A stretch of DNA of 64,000 bases from NCBI RefSeq assembly GCF_022201045.2, contig NC_068560.1:29901501-29965500 (forward strand), written 5' to 3'. This stretch comes from Citrus sinensis (Eukaryota > Streptophyta > Magnoliopsida > Sapindales > Rutaceae). Below the pieces are notes generated by a model. That model was not told the origin of the DNA. It did no database searches and worked only from the letters and a program-made list of their open reading frames with translations. Positions 1 to 11,903 of the stretch are shown here, piece after piece (the first letter of the stretch is position 1; each line of letters begins with the position of its first letter). The translations under genes and the position numbers were made by a program.

Positions 1-314
1 CTTCCCTTAGTGCTTTTGTGGAGCGAAATAAGAGTTACCGCAACTCAATCCTTGCACTCTCAAAAAAAATATCATCAAAAGTAGAGTAAATGCAAGCAAT
101 TGAATGTCTCAATCAAAGACGAGGGAGAGATGTCTTTACTTAGTATGTTGTTGGCGAGTTTCATGGTATAGAAGAGGCTACCTATTCCACCATGTTGCCT
201 GTATCGTTAATAATAAAAAAAGAAAAATCTCAAATTTGAACCAATCAAATTCGAACCTAATTTGTTTGATTATTGTGAGAGGAAGGCAATATTGGCCGAA
301 CCTAATGGCAAATT

Positions 315-429
315 CTTGTAGTGACCACATGCAGGCACGTGTGAATCTTTTCGTGACCTTATTATTATGTTGCTTTCTAATTCTAAACAAGGGAAACGGA
401 GCACGCCGCCTGCATGTGGTCACTACAAG
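315..429. repeat. 22-bp perfect inverted repeat
   Basis: Positions 315-336 and 408-429 are exact reverse complements (first arm CTTGTAGTGACCACATGCAG followed by GC), separated by 71 bases. The pairing does not extend outward or inward, so it is a short stem with a large loop. No target duplication is seen, and it may be a relic transposon end or a chance inversion. Two antiparallel reading frames cover the region but neither resembles a protein. Confidence 0.6.
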
Positions 430-703
430 GCATATTTCTTTATTAACCAAAGTTTTTTCAATTTGTTTGATTACGCAAAGTTTGTTTATTTCTTTTCCTC
501 GTTCTAAAAGAGTAAGATAAGATAACACAAGGCATATTTGAAATTAACACACATAAGCACGTGATATGTATGTATCATCAAATATAGTTTTTTACGTTTT
601 TCTCAAGTTGGCATACATAAAATAGAAACGCATGTGAAATAAATTTCATGAAAGTGACTCAATAGCATACGTATGTAGCAATGACACATTCATTTCTCAC
701 ACA

Positions 704-1382
704 TAGGGATGGCAATGGGGCGAGGTGGGGGTGGGGATGCCTACCCCATTCCCCACCCCATTAAAATTTTTTGCCTTCATTCCCCACCTCATTCCCCAAT
801 AAATTTAATGGGTTGGGAATGGGAAATCCCCACGTGGGGAATGATTCCCCCATCTCCACCCCATTCCCCATTTACTTATTTTTTATAATAGATATAAAAA
901 TATGATTTCAATAAATTAAAAATTTTAAAATAAAATCATCACCAGATTATAAAGTATTTATTTTTTAAAAAAATCTTTAAAAATTTGAAACAATATCTCA
1001 AAATGATATTAAAAGTGAAAAATATTTAAAGAGAGCAGTATCTTAAAAGAGAAAAAAAAATAATAATGTTTTAAAATTAAAAAATATTGTAAGGTTTTCT
1101 TTTATTCATATTCTATTTATATTACATAAAAATTAAAAAAATTATTAATTGACATTATAGTTGATAAAATAAAAATTATTAAATAAGAATTAAAAATATA
1201 TTTATATATAATGAGGATTGGGGTGGGGTGGGGAGTGCAATACCAAACCCCACCCTGTTAACAATTTAGGGATTACTTTTCCCCCATTCCCCACTCCATT
1301 CCCCAAAAATTATTAAAAATTTTTTTCATTTGGAGTGAGGCTCCATGGGGCCCCAAACTCGTGGAGGATTTTGCCATCCCTA
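704..1382. mobile_element. Non-autonomous hAT-type element, 679 bp
   Basis: The element begins TAGGGATGGCAA (704-715) and ends with its exact complement TTGCCATCCCTA (1371-1382). It is flanked by a perfect 8-bp duplication, CTCACACA, at 696-703 and 1383-1390. An 8-bp duplication with a TAGGG-type terminus is diagnostic of the hAT superfamily. The subterminal regions are rich in GGGG/CCCC motifs in opposite orientation and the middle is A/T-rich with no coding capacity, so it would depend on a transposase supplied elsewhere. Confidence 0.88.
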
Positions 1383-1413
1383 CTCACACAAGTCTGTGAA
1401 TATTAGTGTGAAG

Positions 1414-1914
1414 TAGGGTGGGCAAAAAAATCCGGCCGGGCCCAAGAAAAAAAATCCAGGCCAGGTCTAGGGCAACTATTTTTTAAAAATAAATTTATAA
1501 ATTAGAGTAATATAATTAAAATTAAAAGTAATTTAAAAATAAAAAAGAAAACTTAAATTCTTAACTTATAAATTAATGATGATTCAAAAAAGTTAAAATT
1601 ATAATACTAAACTTTTTTTTGTGTTAATTAATTAAAAGAGCGTTTGAATTAGAGAATCCAGTATTTAAAAAAATTAAAATTATGAGCTTCTATTTGATTT
1701 ATTTATTATTTTACTTTAAAATATTTATTTTTTTTAATTTACCTGTAATTATAATAACTTATTAATTATTAATTTTTTTCAAACCTACAACAATTAAAAA
1801 AATTTTAAAAAATAAATAAAGTCCAAATGCAGCCGAAGCCCTCTCGCTAAACGTAAAGTGCGTTTGGGCCTGAACTTAAAAACATCCGACCCAAACCTAC
1901 TGTTTGCCATCCTG
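1414..1914. mobile_element. Decayed hAT-like element (tentative)
   Basis: The left end TAGGGTGGGCAAA and a right end reading TTTGCCATCCT are roughly complementary. Internal matching pieces (GGGCCCAAG near the left, GGGCCTGAAC near the right) fit a degraded hAT-like MITE. No clean 8-bp duplication can be read, so the exact ends and the assignment are uncertain. Confidence 0.35.
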
Positions 1915-2747
1915 AAGTGTATCGATTTCAACTGTCTCTATGAGATCCTATGCATATGCCGGCTAATTAAGGGCGATAATTCATATCTTATACTTGTTCA
2001 AAATTCTCAACTTGAGAAGGTGTCTCATCGAACAAGCGTCAATTGGACAGCAGGATTAGTCGCGGTAGGTGTGGTGCATGCTTTGGACTTTGGACTCTGG
2101 GAGGGTCCAGTTGTTGGGTGTGGGCCAACCTAACACAGCTTGGCTGGGTATAACTTAGTGGATGATTTTATCATTTTCTTTAAATAAACTAGTTGATGAA
2201 TAAGAACTCAAAAAAAAAAAAAAAAGACCACTTTTTTCGTTCAATTTTTTGTTATTGAAATATAATTATATTGATATTGAGAAGGTATTAACCACTAGGT
2301 AAATATTCTTAATAAGATGAAATTGTAAGGTAATATAATATTAATTAATTAATTAGTAAATAATAATAATAATAATAATAATAATATAAAAAAAAAAGGC
2401 AGCGACCACTGCTACTGGTAGTAAGCACAAAAGCAGACGAAAACAAAAGGAGGTTCGGCTAATGGCCTAAAGCAATGCATTTTGCAAAAGGACCCACGGG
2501 AGGACGCACGTAGCGAGTGGGCCATCTCAAATAATCAAACAAAGCGACAAAATCCACGTTTCGCTTCCTCAAGATTCGACGGGAGATCGCCATTTCCTTT
2601 CTTTACCCCCAATGTTTCCCATATATTACCATAAGAAGGACAGATGGCAGGTGTGAAATTGAAACCAAAAAGCAGTGGCGTCTAAGAAGAAGCTCTTTTC
2701 TTAACGCCGCTGCCTTTTGCCAGCCTTTTGTGCGCTTTGTCTTTTGC

Positions 2748-2755
2748 TATATAAT
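2748..2755 (+). promoter_or_regulatory. Probable TATA box of the desaturase gene
   Basis: TATATAAT lies about 210 bases upstream of the ATG at 2963. That leaves room for a 5' leader of roughly 180 bases, much of it pyrimidine-rich, which is common for plant plastid-protein genes. It was chosen by sequence and distance only. Confidence 0.45.
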
Positions 2756-2962
2756 AAACAATCGAAAAGCAAGTAACGCAATTCCCTCTGCATTGCCCTT
2801 TTAGCCTTCTCTTCGTGTTCGGTTTCATTTCTCCCTGTTTTGTCTTGGCCATTTCTTTGACACATACGTACGTAAATTAAACTTTATTTTTTTTTTTTTT
2901 CAAAATATCATCGTCATCTTCTTCGATAAAAACGATATCTTTTGAAATAAACATTTACAGCA

Positions 2963-5706
2963 ATGGCTTTGAAACTGAATCCAACAACATTCAGCTTCCC
3001 GTCGTCATCATCATCAATCCGCAAACACAGATGTTCAAGAGTCTTCATGGCATCCACTCTTCCTCCTGCTATCACCAAGTCAGTATTTTTTTTTCTTTTA
3101 ATTCCTCATTTGCATTTTAATTTGGCATGAACACGATCAAATATTCGTATTGTTATTTTTCTTTATCATTATACTGATCTGGGTTGTTTGTGTTTTATTC
3201 AAAATGTTTTTTTTTCCACTTCGTGGGTATCAGTTATTGGATTACGAACTGTTTCTTGAATGATTTTATTGATCTGGGTTTTAGTATTTACTATTTAGTG
3301 CTATGTGAGCTTGATATTGCTTTAAATCATTCGTGTCTTTTCCCTGAATTGTATTTGTCTTTTTGTGTAAGATCATTGAGATTTTTTAGGGTCGGGTCGA
3401 TTCTATTTTGCTTTTGCATTGGGATTTGATTCTTGCATGTGGCTTCAAATGGACGCCCTGTGTTTCTGCGTCCCTGTTTCTGGATGATGATGGAATTCAT
3501 TTTTCTGCTGTTCTAGCCCGGCATCATTTATTTATTTATTTTTGTATCTTGTTCAATGTTTGCTGAATTTTATATCTCTTGATATTGTAAGGGGTTTTTT
3601 ATATGCCTTGTTGCATGTGGGCCTTTCTGTTTGTCTTTTTTTTATTGTGGGGACTATTTATTTATTTATTTTTCATAGATCAGAGTTAGGTGCAGTTTTG
3701 TGAGTTAACTTATTCTTTTGGAACTTGGTCGTGTTGGTTGACTGGCTTTATATCTATGTATATGTGGGCAAGAATTCAATTAATCTATTGTCAATTACTC
3801 TTTGGTGGGAAATACATGCTTGTTTCAGTGTAGTGCAAATTTTTCATTGGAACTTGCTTGTATTATATGAGGCTCTATCATTGCATAGAGATTCTAATTT
3901 CCTTTCATCTCGTTTGTAGCTATTTCCATCACTCACTCAATTTGAAGAGTAATTTGTGATAACACAAGGTTTTGTTGGCTACTTTAGCAGCTAAGGAAAG
4001 GACTTACGAATTGCTTACCATTTGTCACACTTCTTATTGCCATCATGTGTATTAAGGGAAAAAAAAAATCAGCCCTTTTCCCGTATGATATAGGTGGTAC
4101 ATATGTATTTTAATATAATTGTTTTATTGTATTACAATTTCCTCAACTCTATAGATGGCCAGGGTATTAATATATGGTTGTGAAACTTCCCTGTTTAGCT
4201 TATACCAGTTTTTTTGTATTTGGTTACTAAATCCTTGACTTTGCTGTCAATATGGTAGTAGTTGGTGTTTATATGACGCCTTGGATGTCCATTTTTTTTT
4301 TTTTCAATCATCCCTTATCTATTGCTGCTCAGCCTGTTCCAGAAGACATAAATAATAATAATAATTAAAAAAAATGAAATAATCTGTTTTTTGTTCCCTT
4401 TTGTTTGCACCAATTATTGTTCTATTTCCCTGGGTAAAAGCCTCTTAAACCCCCTCCTAGTGAAATATATTTCTAACTTTCAATTAGAAACTTCATTTAT
4501 GCTTTTTTTGCTGTGTTCTGCTGGTTACAGAGAGGTTGGGAATCTTAAGAAGCCGTATTGCCCTCCAAGGGAGGTACACGTTCAAGTAACTCATTCTATG
4601 CCACAACAAAAGATGGAGATATTCAAATCTTTGGAGGGTTGGGCTGAGGAGAATATCTTGGTGCACCTAAAGCCTGTTGAGAAATGCTGGCAACCCATGG
4701 ATTATCTGCCGGAACCTGAATCGGAAGGATTTTATGAGCAAGTCAAGGAGTTGAGAGAAAGATGCAAGGAAATCCCTGATGACTATTTTGTTGTATTGGT
4801 TGGAGATATGATCACAGAAGAAGCCCTTCCTACTTACCAGACAATGCTGAACACCCTAGACGGGGTTCGAGATGAGACTGGTGCAAGCCTCACTTCTTGG
4901 GCAATTTGGACTAGGGCTTGGACTGCTGAAGAAAACAGGCATGGCGACCTTCTCAATAAGTATCTCTACCTATCTGGACGTGTAGACATGAAGCAAATTG
5001 AGAAGACAATTCAATACCTGATAGGATCAGGAATGGTGAGATTCTCCTTTCCTATTACTAAATTCTATATAAGAGGACAAGCTTCTTCTGTTGTCTATGC
5101 TTTGCACTTGATTTTTCAGTATTTATGAGTTTGTTGTTTTCTTAGGATCCTAAAACAGAAAACAACCCCTACCTTGGTTTCATCTACACTTCATTCCAAG
5201 AGAGGGCAACATTTATCTCCCATGGGAACACAGCCAGACATGCCAAGGAATATGGAGACTTGAAACTTGCACAGATATGTGGCATCATTGCCTCTGATGA
5301 GAAACGCCATGAAACTGCCTACACCAAGATTGTGGAGAAGCTCTTTGAAATTGATCCAGATGGCACTGTCATGGCTTTAGCTGATATGATGAAGAAGAAA
5401 ATATCAATGCCCGCCCATTTAATGTATGATGGCCGGGATGATAACCTATTTGAACACTTCTCAACAGTTGCCCAGCGGCTCGGAGTCTACACTGCAAAGG
5501 ACTATGCTGACATTTTGGAATTTCTGGTGGGTAGATGGAACGTAGAAAAGTTGACGGGTCTTTCGGGAGAGGGCCGTAAAGCTCAAGATTTTGTTTGTGG
5601 TTTGCCTCCAAGAATTAGAAGGTTGGAGGAGAGAGCTCAAGGAAGGGCCAAGCAAGCATCCGCTGTACCGTTCAGCTGGGTGTTCGGCAGAGAAATAATT
5701 GTTTAG
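2963..5706 (+). CDS. SAD: Plastid stearoyl-[acyl-carrier-protein] 9-desaturase
   Basis: Soluble di-iron enzyme of the plastid stroma that introduces the delta-9 double bond into stearoyl-ACP using ferredoxin and O2. Three exons join in frame: 2963-3078, 4531-5035 and 5146-5706 (1182 nt, 393 aa, the usual family length). The first ~30 residues are a Ser/Thr/Arg-rich plastid transit peptide. All six iron ligands of the family are present: E135 in ITEEALP, E173 and H176 in EENRH, E226 in FQERATF, E259 and H262 in DEKRH, a constant +30 offset from the castor enzyme numbering. The 1.45-kb first intron separates the transit peptide from the catalytic domain, as is typical. No lesion is seen. The specificity motif cannot be judged by eye, so a related acyl-ACP desaturase with altered chain preference is possible. 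The neighbour downstream on the opposite strand matches Arabidopsis gene order. Confidence 0.95.
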
Positions 5707-6383
5707 GTGCTGCAAGGGGAAGAAGGGTGCAACAACGACACAAGTCATCATTAAGACACAGTAGTACTATTAGCCAAATAGATGTTTATGTATGGCGTAC
5801 TTAATAATAATGGTGATGTTTTTGTAGATACATAATTTCTGGTTGGTTTCGTGTATCTTCTTTAAGACTTGTTCTGTAATGTTTAATCAGATGTTGAGAA
5901 TGTGTAAGCTTTTAATTCTCCATGATCGTTTTAGATTTTAGCTTTTTAATTAATTCACCAACGCTGACATCATTATTTTCTGCTTTTTGTTTGGACAATG
6001 TTAGTTTGGAAATGGAATCACTTGCTGGAATTATGCTTCCATATTTGTCGAATAACTGGATAATAGTGTATTTTCTCAGCTTTTATCTGGGTGCAAATAG
6101 ATCTGTTTTCTCAGCATGAATTGCAACAAAAATCAGCTAATACTTGAAATAATCTCTCTTAAGCTTCAAGCGAGTTAGTTTGGGACTGAATGATGGAAAT
6201 TGCAAGACTGGAAATCCTGTGCATATAAACAAATCAACTTTTTAATATCCATTATATGTGTATTAAGATCCCAGAGCAGAAATACAACATCGAATCAAAC
6301 CAATGAATGAATGAAACTATAATCGGCCACGGCAAAATGACCAAAATGATCATACTAGCAAAAGACATAATAATGATCTAAAA

Positions 6384-6944
6384 TTAAACTTGGAAAGGCC
6401 ATGGCCAATCCTTCAAATCCTCCTCTTGAGACACCTTGGCGCTCCTCCTCACAGCAGGGGTTCCATTACCACCTTCCACATAGGCATAATACTTCAAGAA
6501 GAATGCAAGTGTTAGCACCACCCACTCCAAGCAAAAAATCAACACGCATAACCCACCAGCCAACTTAAGTATCACCACACCATCCTCCTCTCTAACATAG
6601 GACTTCAACTTCCCGAGGAAGTCACTAGTTCTGGTGAAGACCAGCACAGAAACTGATCCCTGAAATATTGCTGTTAGGACTGTGGCAACCATGTGGGCCC
6701 CGTACCAACGGCTGGAGTCCGATGAGGCCGCTGCACAACCGGAGATGGCACCGGCGATGGTGAGGATGTGGAGGAGGATGAAAAAGAAGCCGCAAACTGA
6801 AGGGAGCAGCCTCAGCGAAAGGGTCAAGAAGATGCAACTGGAGGCTGCACCTAGTAGGATGTAGTTACAATATAGGAACACTTTGTGTGTGTGGTGGTGT
6901 GAACCATTGAGCGACTGAGAGTTGGGGTTGAGAGAAATACCCAT
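6384..6944 (-). CDS. Four-helix plant membrane protein of unknown function
   Basis: Single-exon gene of 186 aa. Four hydrophobic segments are visible at about residues 22-45, 50-72, 86-103 and 124-150, with a polar N-terminus rich in His (residues 16-20) and a charged C-terminal tail of about 30 residues ending WPWPFQV. No catalytic motif or cleavable signal peptide is seen. I associate it with the Arabidopsis pair At5g16250/At3g02640, uncharacterised transmembrane proteins that also sit beside acyl-ACP desaturase genes; this rests on memory of gene order, not a search. It is tail-to-tail with the desaturase gene. The start at 6944 is the first ATG of an intact frame and lies about 100 bases below a TATA-like box. 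Confidence 0.85.
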   Translation of the reverse strand: MGISLNPNSQSLNGSHHHTHKVFLYCNYILLGAASSCIFLTLSLRLLPSVCGFFFILLHILTIAGAISGCAAASSDSSRWYGAHMVATVLTAIFQGSVSVLVFTRTSDFLGKLKSYVREEDGVVILKLAGGLCVLIFCLEWVVLTLAFFLKYYAYVEGGNGTPAVRRSAKVSQEEDLKDWPWPFQV

Positions 6945-7043
6945 TTGATATGATGATGGTTTTAGTAATTGGGAGATTTATATTTCAGAGAGGAATTGAT
7001 TTTCTGTTTTGATTTTGATTGTTCAGGCGATTGGTGCGAAGAG

Positions 7044-7052
7044 ATTATATAG
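7044..7052 (-). promoter_or_regulatory. Probable TATA box of the four-helix protein gene
   Basis: On the minus strand the sequence reads CTATATAAT, about 100 bases upstream of the ATG at 6944. Position and sequence fit a TATA element; there is no other support. Confidence 0.45.
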
Positions 7053-7059
7053 AGTTTAG

Positions 7060-7990
7060 TTTAAGCCTAACGGGCGTATTTGACTGGGAGAGAATATGAC
7101 CGTTGAGGAGGAGAGATGTGAACGGGACCCACCTTAATGAATACAACGGCTACATACCGCTCTTAATATGCATCCGAGCGGACCAAAGCCCCTTGCGTTG
7201 GCTGAATAAAACTAATAAATAAAAAGTCTTTCCAAATAATTCATGAGTGAACACACCAAGTTAACTAGTCAACTAGTTAATGAACATTAATCGCACATCA
7301 ATGGTTCAAATGTACTTTCTTTGACCTAGAGAGATACAACCCGGGATCTTGTGTGCAAATATAAAGACCGTTCAGTTGTGCGTCAATTTATGTAAAAATG
7401 AAGGATCCATTAATCTTACTCCCCGAATAAATTAACAAATTAGATGACCAGGGACGCCGTTTGATTATCTTTCTCAATCTCTTTTCTGTTAAGGAAGATG
7501 AACGATTTATTTTCTCCATGATTCGGTTGAGTCTTGATTCACAGGCTGAGTGTATTCGATTGTTCAGAGAACATGAAAACGACAACAAATAATTGGTCAT
7601 CTCACGAGCCAAAAAAAAAAAAAACATATTCGACTTAGCAGTCATCTTCCAAAGTCCAGCATCTATAACATCCTATTGAAAATGTTGCATATTAACCTGA
7701 GCCCTGTTTGTAAATGCTTAATGCTTCCATTACAGCATCTATTATACAGAATGATTACTCATACAACCAAAAATTGAAATTATGAAACTAAGAAAAACCA
7801 TGCAATATAAAAGGTACAAACCATAAAGATAAACAAGAAAACAATCACTTGTTATATCATGCATGAAAGCTACTCTAATGGGCATTACCAGATAACTAGT
7901 CCCAACAGGTCCAACAGCCATATGCTCAACTGTAATCACAACACTTGTTTAAAATAACAAACGTCAAGAGCTTGTAAGCACCAACCAGAA
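7060..7990. other. Intergenic region between two minus-strand genes
   Basis: Contains the upstream region of the four-helix gene and the 3' flank of the dihydrodipicolinate synthase gene. A/T-rich, with small direct and inverted AACTAGT motifs near 7260-7282. I see no gene or transposon that I can support. Confidence 0.5.
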
Positions 7991-8012
7991 AATGAAAACA
8001 AGAAACAACTAA

Positions 8013-10076
8013 CTAATATCGGTCTACCAAGATGAAGTCGTCGTCATCAAGAACCTGAACATCCTTTTCCCCTACAAAATTCTCCCTCCCAATTTGGTTC
8101 ACCAGATTCACAAATTCTGCCCTCTTTTCCTGAGGAAGAGGTACATATGGTAATCTGAAAACTGGCCTCACAACTCCAAGTTGCGCAAGAGCTGTGTTTA
8201 AGGGAATTGGGTTTGGCTCCTGAAAAAGCCACTCAATAAGTGGGAAGAGCTTTGTATTGAGAGAAGGGTTCTTTCCTCCGAACATAAGTTCTCGCATCAT
8301 CCCTGGAACCAAGTTGCTTGTAACAGATATCACCCCAGTAGCCCCATGGTTCCACCTAGCATCATGGCATTGGTCATCATTCCCACTCCACACCACAATC
8401 CCATTACCTGTGTAATGTTCAACCCGATCATTCCCAACACATTCCTTGACACCAGCCAGGTTCGGACTCTGTGCCATTGTGTGAATCACACGCGGAGGAA
8501 TATCTTGACCAGTTCGTGACGGCACATTGTATATAATGGTGGGGCCCATGGACAACACACTATCAAAGTGAGAAATCAAGCCCTCCAAGGAAGTTTTGCC
8601 ATAGTAAGGATTTATGTGTAGTGCTGCATGCATACCAACTGCAAAACCTTGTTCAGTAGCATGAATTGCTTCCCTGGTGGAGTTGCTTCCAGTATTTCCA
8701 ATTACCTTTACTGAGGCGCCAAAGCAGTTCACTGTGTGACCAATAAGCATTATATGTTCATCCCAGCTCATGAGTTGGCCTTCACCAGTTGTGCCACCAA
8801 CAATCATACCTTCAGCACCATTTACGATCTGCATATTCACTAGGTCATCATAAGCTTCAAGATCAAATCTGCCATCTGGTAGATATGGCGTTTTGATGGC
8901 AGTTATCAATCTAAGTGCCTTTATATCCTCTGCAGATGTCCTACAATCAGAGTAAGATTATGTAAAATCATCATAAGCAGGAACTAACAGAACATACACA
9001 TTTCCAAAAGGCATTAGTTTCAATAGCAACTCATTAGTGGCATCAATTCTTCGCAAGCTAGATGTGCAAAGAAATTAATTTAATTAAAAAATATATATAT
9101 CCAACCAGCATACAGTTCCTGTAGAATAATAAGCAGAGTTAAATTTTATCATGCAAATTAAAAAAAAAAAAATCTAATGCCCCCAGCATAAAAAATAGGA
9201 ACTTCTCTGAGTACTTTAGAAATATACATTATCTGCAAGTTATTTTTACTGCATAGGCATCTCCATATGGGGAATAAGAAATTAAACAATTTTAATTCCA
9301 GACATGGTACCATCACATAGACCAACTACAGATACATATACATGATTGAGAAGGAAAAAAAAAAACAGCGGCAAAGATAAACGCATAAAGTTATATACTA
9401 AAGAGTGAGTTACCGTAGGAAAAATTCTACACATGCAAGCTTCAACTTGGAAACATCCAACACAGCTTACCTGTTTTTAACCTCAAAACTACGCATTGGA
9501 AGATGGTAATTGGGAATTATAGCTGCTTGAGGGGGTCTCCATTTCCGGTTTTTCCTGCATCGCAGCAATAGAAAAAATAACATTCGCAAATTACATTTAA
9601 TGGTTGTAACATGAATGTTGAGTACCTAAAACACAACAAGAAGTGTGAATGTTAAGCACCGATAGCTACAGTTAGAAGAAGCAGGTAGTAAAAGATGAAA
9701 AACAGATGATAAATTTCAAGCTCCTCATACTAATGGGCTTTCCTTTGGGATAACCGGTCCCATATTGCTTGAGAAACCATTGAGGAAAGTTTACTGTATT
9801 GATTCCACTTTCAAAACCTAATCAATAGTTCAACTGGTCTCACATTACATTCAAAGATTTCCCATGTCCATGCTAACAGAATGAAAAATGAAAAATATAA
9901 CCACAAATATACGCGCACACAACCAATCAATAATCAGAAACAAACTCAATATCAACGCAATCAGCTCTAAATCTGCGGTGATAAATTGATAAAGAGACTA
10001 GAAATTACCCGGTGCAAGAGACAGAGACGGGTCCGCAGTTACTGAGGTTCAACTCGCACGCATTCAAGTGAACCAT
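8013..10076 (-). CDS. DHDPS: 4-hydroxy-tetrahydrodipicolinate synthase (DHDPS), plastid
   Basis: First committed enzyme of the lysine branch: condenses pyruvate with aspartate semialdehyde in the plastid, inhibited by lysine in plants. Exons on the minus strand: 10076-10009, 9554-9472, and a last exon ending at 8013. The last exon carries the TIM-barrel, with the GGTTGEG loop, the YNVPSRT tyrosine region, the Schiff-base lysine in AGVKECVGN and the plant C-terminus [11 protein letters not shown]. The first ~35 residues are a short transit peptide. With the family-typical acceptor at 8940 the frame does not join: exon 2 ends one base short of expectation in a run of A. Using the AG eleven bases downstream (exon 3 from 8929) gives an intact 355-aa protein that lacks about four residues before EDIKALR. 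Either an alternative acceptor is used or one A is missing from the run near 9475-9479. All else looks functional. Confidence 0.9.
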
Positions 10077-10381
10077 TTCCTCTTTCCTTTTCTTCTCAGT
10101 TTTAGGCAGTCAAGTCTCCGAAGGCTCGGCCGGTCAGTGCACACACCGCAAGCCCTTTAGTAGAAGAATTTTTGGCTTGGCTGCTTTTAGGCTTTAGGAA
10201 AAGACTTTTGGGATGGCAAAATTACCCGTTAACCTGCAAACTCATTCAAACTTATATCACTATAGATTGAGGGTGGATTTGTTATTTAGAAAAAAATTTA
10301 TTGAGCACCAATGCGGGATCCACCAATTTACGTTTTTTTTTAATTTAATTATTTATATTTTTAATTTTAATCATAGAGATT

Positions 10382-10479
10382 ACATTAAAAATATTTAAAT
10401 CATAAATATATAAAAATTAAAGTTCTTGATACATTAAAAATATTTAAATCATAAATATATAAAAATTAAAGTTCTTGAT
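10382..10479. repeat. Tandem duplication, two perfect 49-bp copies
   Basis: 10382-10430 and 10431-10479 are identical, starting ACATTAAAAATATTTAAATC and ending GTTCTTGAT. The perfect identity in such A/T-rich sequence suggests a recent slippage or unequal-repair event. Confidence 0.9.
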
Positions 10480-11431
10480 TCCTAAACCCTTAATGATATT
10501 TTATTTTAATGTTATTGATTTTGTTCGTTTCACTTTAATGACTTGAACCTAACAATTTTTTTTTTCTAAAGTTGGTTTTTATTTATTTAGTTACTTGTTA
10601 ATAGTAGTTATACAAAATTAACTTATTAATATTGTTAATAATATTTGTATATTGATTAAAGGGTTAATTTCGACCTACCCCTTCGTGAAGTGACAATCTT
10701 TGAATCACCATCCTTATTATTAAAAACATCAAGTAACCCCAAAACTCGATATCTCTCTATTATTTTTTATGGTCAAAAAGATAAAATGATATTTGCAAAT
10801 TTTCCTAACAGTCAATTAACAGAAAAATGTCAAATCTAGATAGACTAATTTTTCTGGGTCTAAATCTTTTTAGGTTTTTTAAAATACACATAAATATTTC
10901 AAATATTTATAGTATGCTCCCTAATACTTTAAAATATTTTTATTTTGTGCCGATATGACTACTTTTTTTAATCGATTAAATTTTACCTTTTCGTATTTTA
11001 TTTTTAAAAAATAAATATAAAAATTAATTAAAAGCTACAAATGAAAACGAATAAAATTTTACATTTTTTTCACATTTTTCGTTATTATCATTATTATTCT
11101 TTTTTCATTTTATAAAGGTATTAAAAGAAAATATAGGTATAAAAAAAAAATCAAAGAACAAAAGAAAAATGCTACTGGAGTTTCATCAAACCACCTTTAT
11201 CGCAACAACCTAAAAATCTTCTAATTCTTTACTTATTCACAAAACTCAAAATATTAATCTTCGAATAAAAACAAATCACACAGATTAGAGGGACGGTAGA
11301 CTCCACTCTTTTGAACCCATTCACACAAACAACCAAACCCAAAATCGAAAGACGCCCACCTTCCATCATCCTAATTCCTATAGCACTATTGTTGATGCAT
11401 CAATTTGAAAAGGATTTTGACAAAGTTCACT

Positions 11432-11569
11432 ATGGCTATTGTTTCTTCATTTCTCTTTCTCCTTCTTTTCCTAACTCTTTTTTCTTCAAAATTCGTCACT
11501 GCTGAAAGTAGCTTTAAAAACCCACTTGCACAAACAAACAATATCGTTAATTCTACCTTCTTTTGTTAA
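11432..11569 (+). CDS. Short ORF with signal peptide inside the MULE (possible captured exon)
   Basis: 45 codons from ATG to TAA. The N-terminus MAIVSSFLFLLLFLTLFSS is a strong secretory signal peptide with a plausible cleavage site after FVTA, followed by ESSFKNP. After about 40 codons the frame runs into A/T-rich sequence and stops, as if the first exon of a secreted-protein gene were followed by its intron (a GTTAAT at 11546 could be the donor). I do not recognise the parent gene. It could equally be a chance hydrophobic frame, and nothing shows it is expressed. Confidence 0.35.
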   Translation: MAIVSSFLFLLLFLTLFSSKFVTAESSFKNPLAQTNNIVNSTFFC

Positions 11570-11903
11570 TTTCAACAAAATTTAATACTCATTGTTATAT
11601 TTTATTTTGCATGTGAATTTCACCCAGTATTTTCAATCTCCTAATAGATGATTGGTTGTTTTGGGTTTTGGATTTTATAGATTCTAATTTTTGGGTTTTG
11701 GATTCTAATATGTAGAAATTAAGTTTTAATTTTGATTTAAAGTGAGATTAGATTTGAATAATGGTTGTATGGTTGTCACACGTACATGAAAGGAAAGAAA
11801 AAAATGAAGAAAAAGACAAAGGAGTAAGGATGAGAAAAAAATAAATAAAAGGAAAAGACGAAGAAGGAATAAGGATGACAAAAAAAGAAAAGTCGAGAAC
11901 TAA

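Larger units (their letters stand above)
1..2640. other. Intergenic region upstream of the desaturase gene
   Basis: No protein gene is recognisable. The region holds the inverted repeat at 315-429, a hAT-type element at 704-1382, a probable decayed relative at about 1414-1914, a long A/T-rich stretch and an (AAT)n microsatellite at about 2360-2386. Open frames at 104-520 and 1858-2133 lack family similarity and are treated as chance. Confidence 0.6.

Noticed and set aside
315-429. Possible microRNA precursor
   Set aside because: Only the 22-base arms pair; there is no extended stem with mismatched flanks as in plant MIR genes.
104-528. Overlapping open frames on both strands
   Set aside because: Neither has family motifs, and the overlap is explained by low stop density around the inverted repeat.
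1858-2133. 91-codon frame in the desaturase upstream region
   Set aside because: Starts with a non-ATG codon inside a decayed transposon end and has no family resemblance.
5369-5751. Minus-strand frames of 80-96 codons under the desaturase
   Set aside because: Antisense shadows of the conserved third exon.
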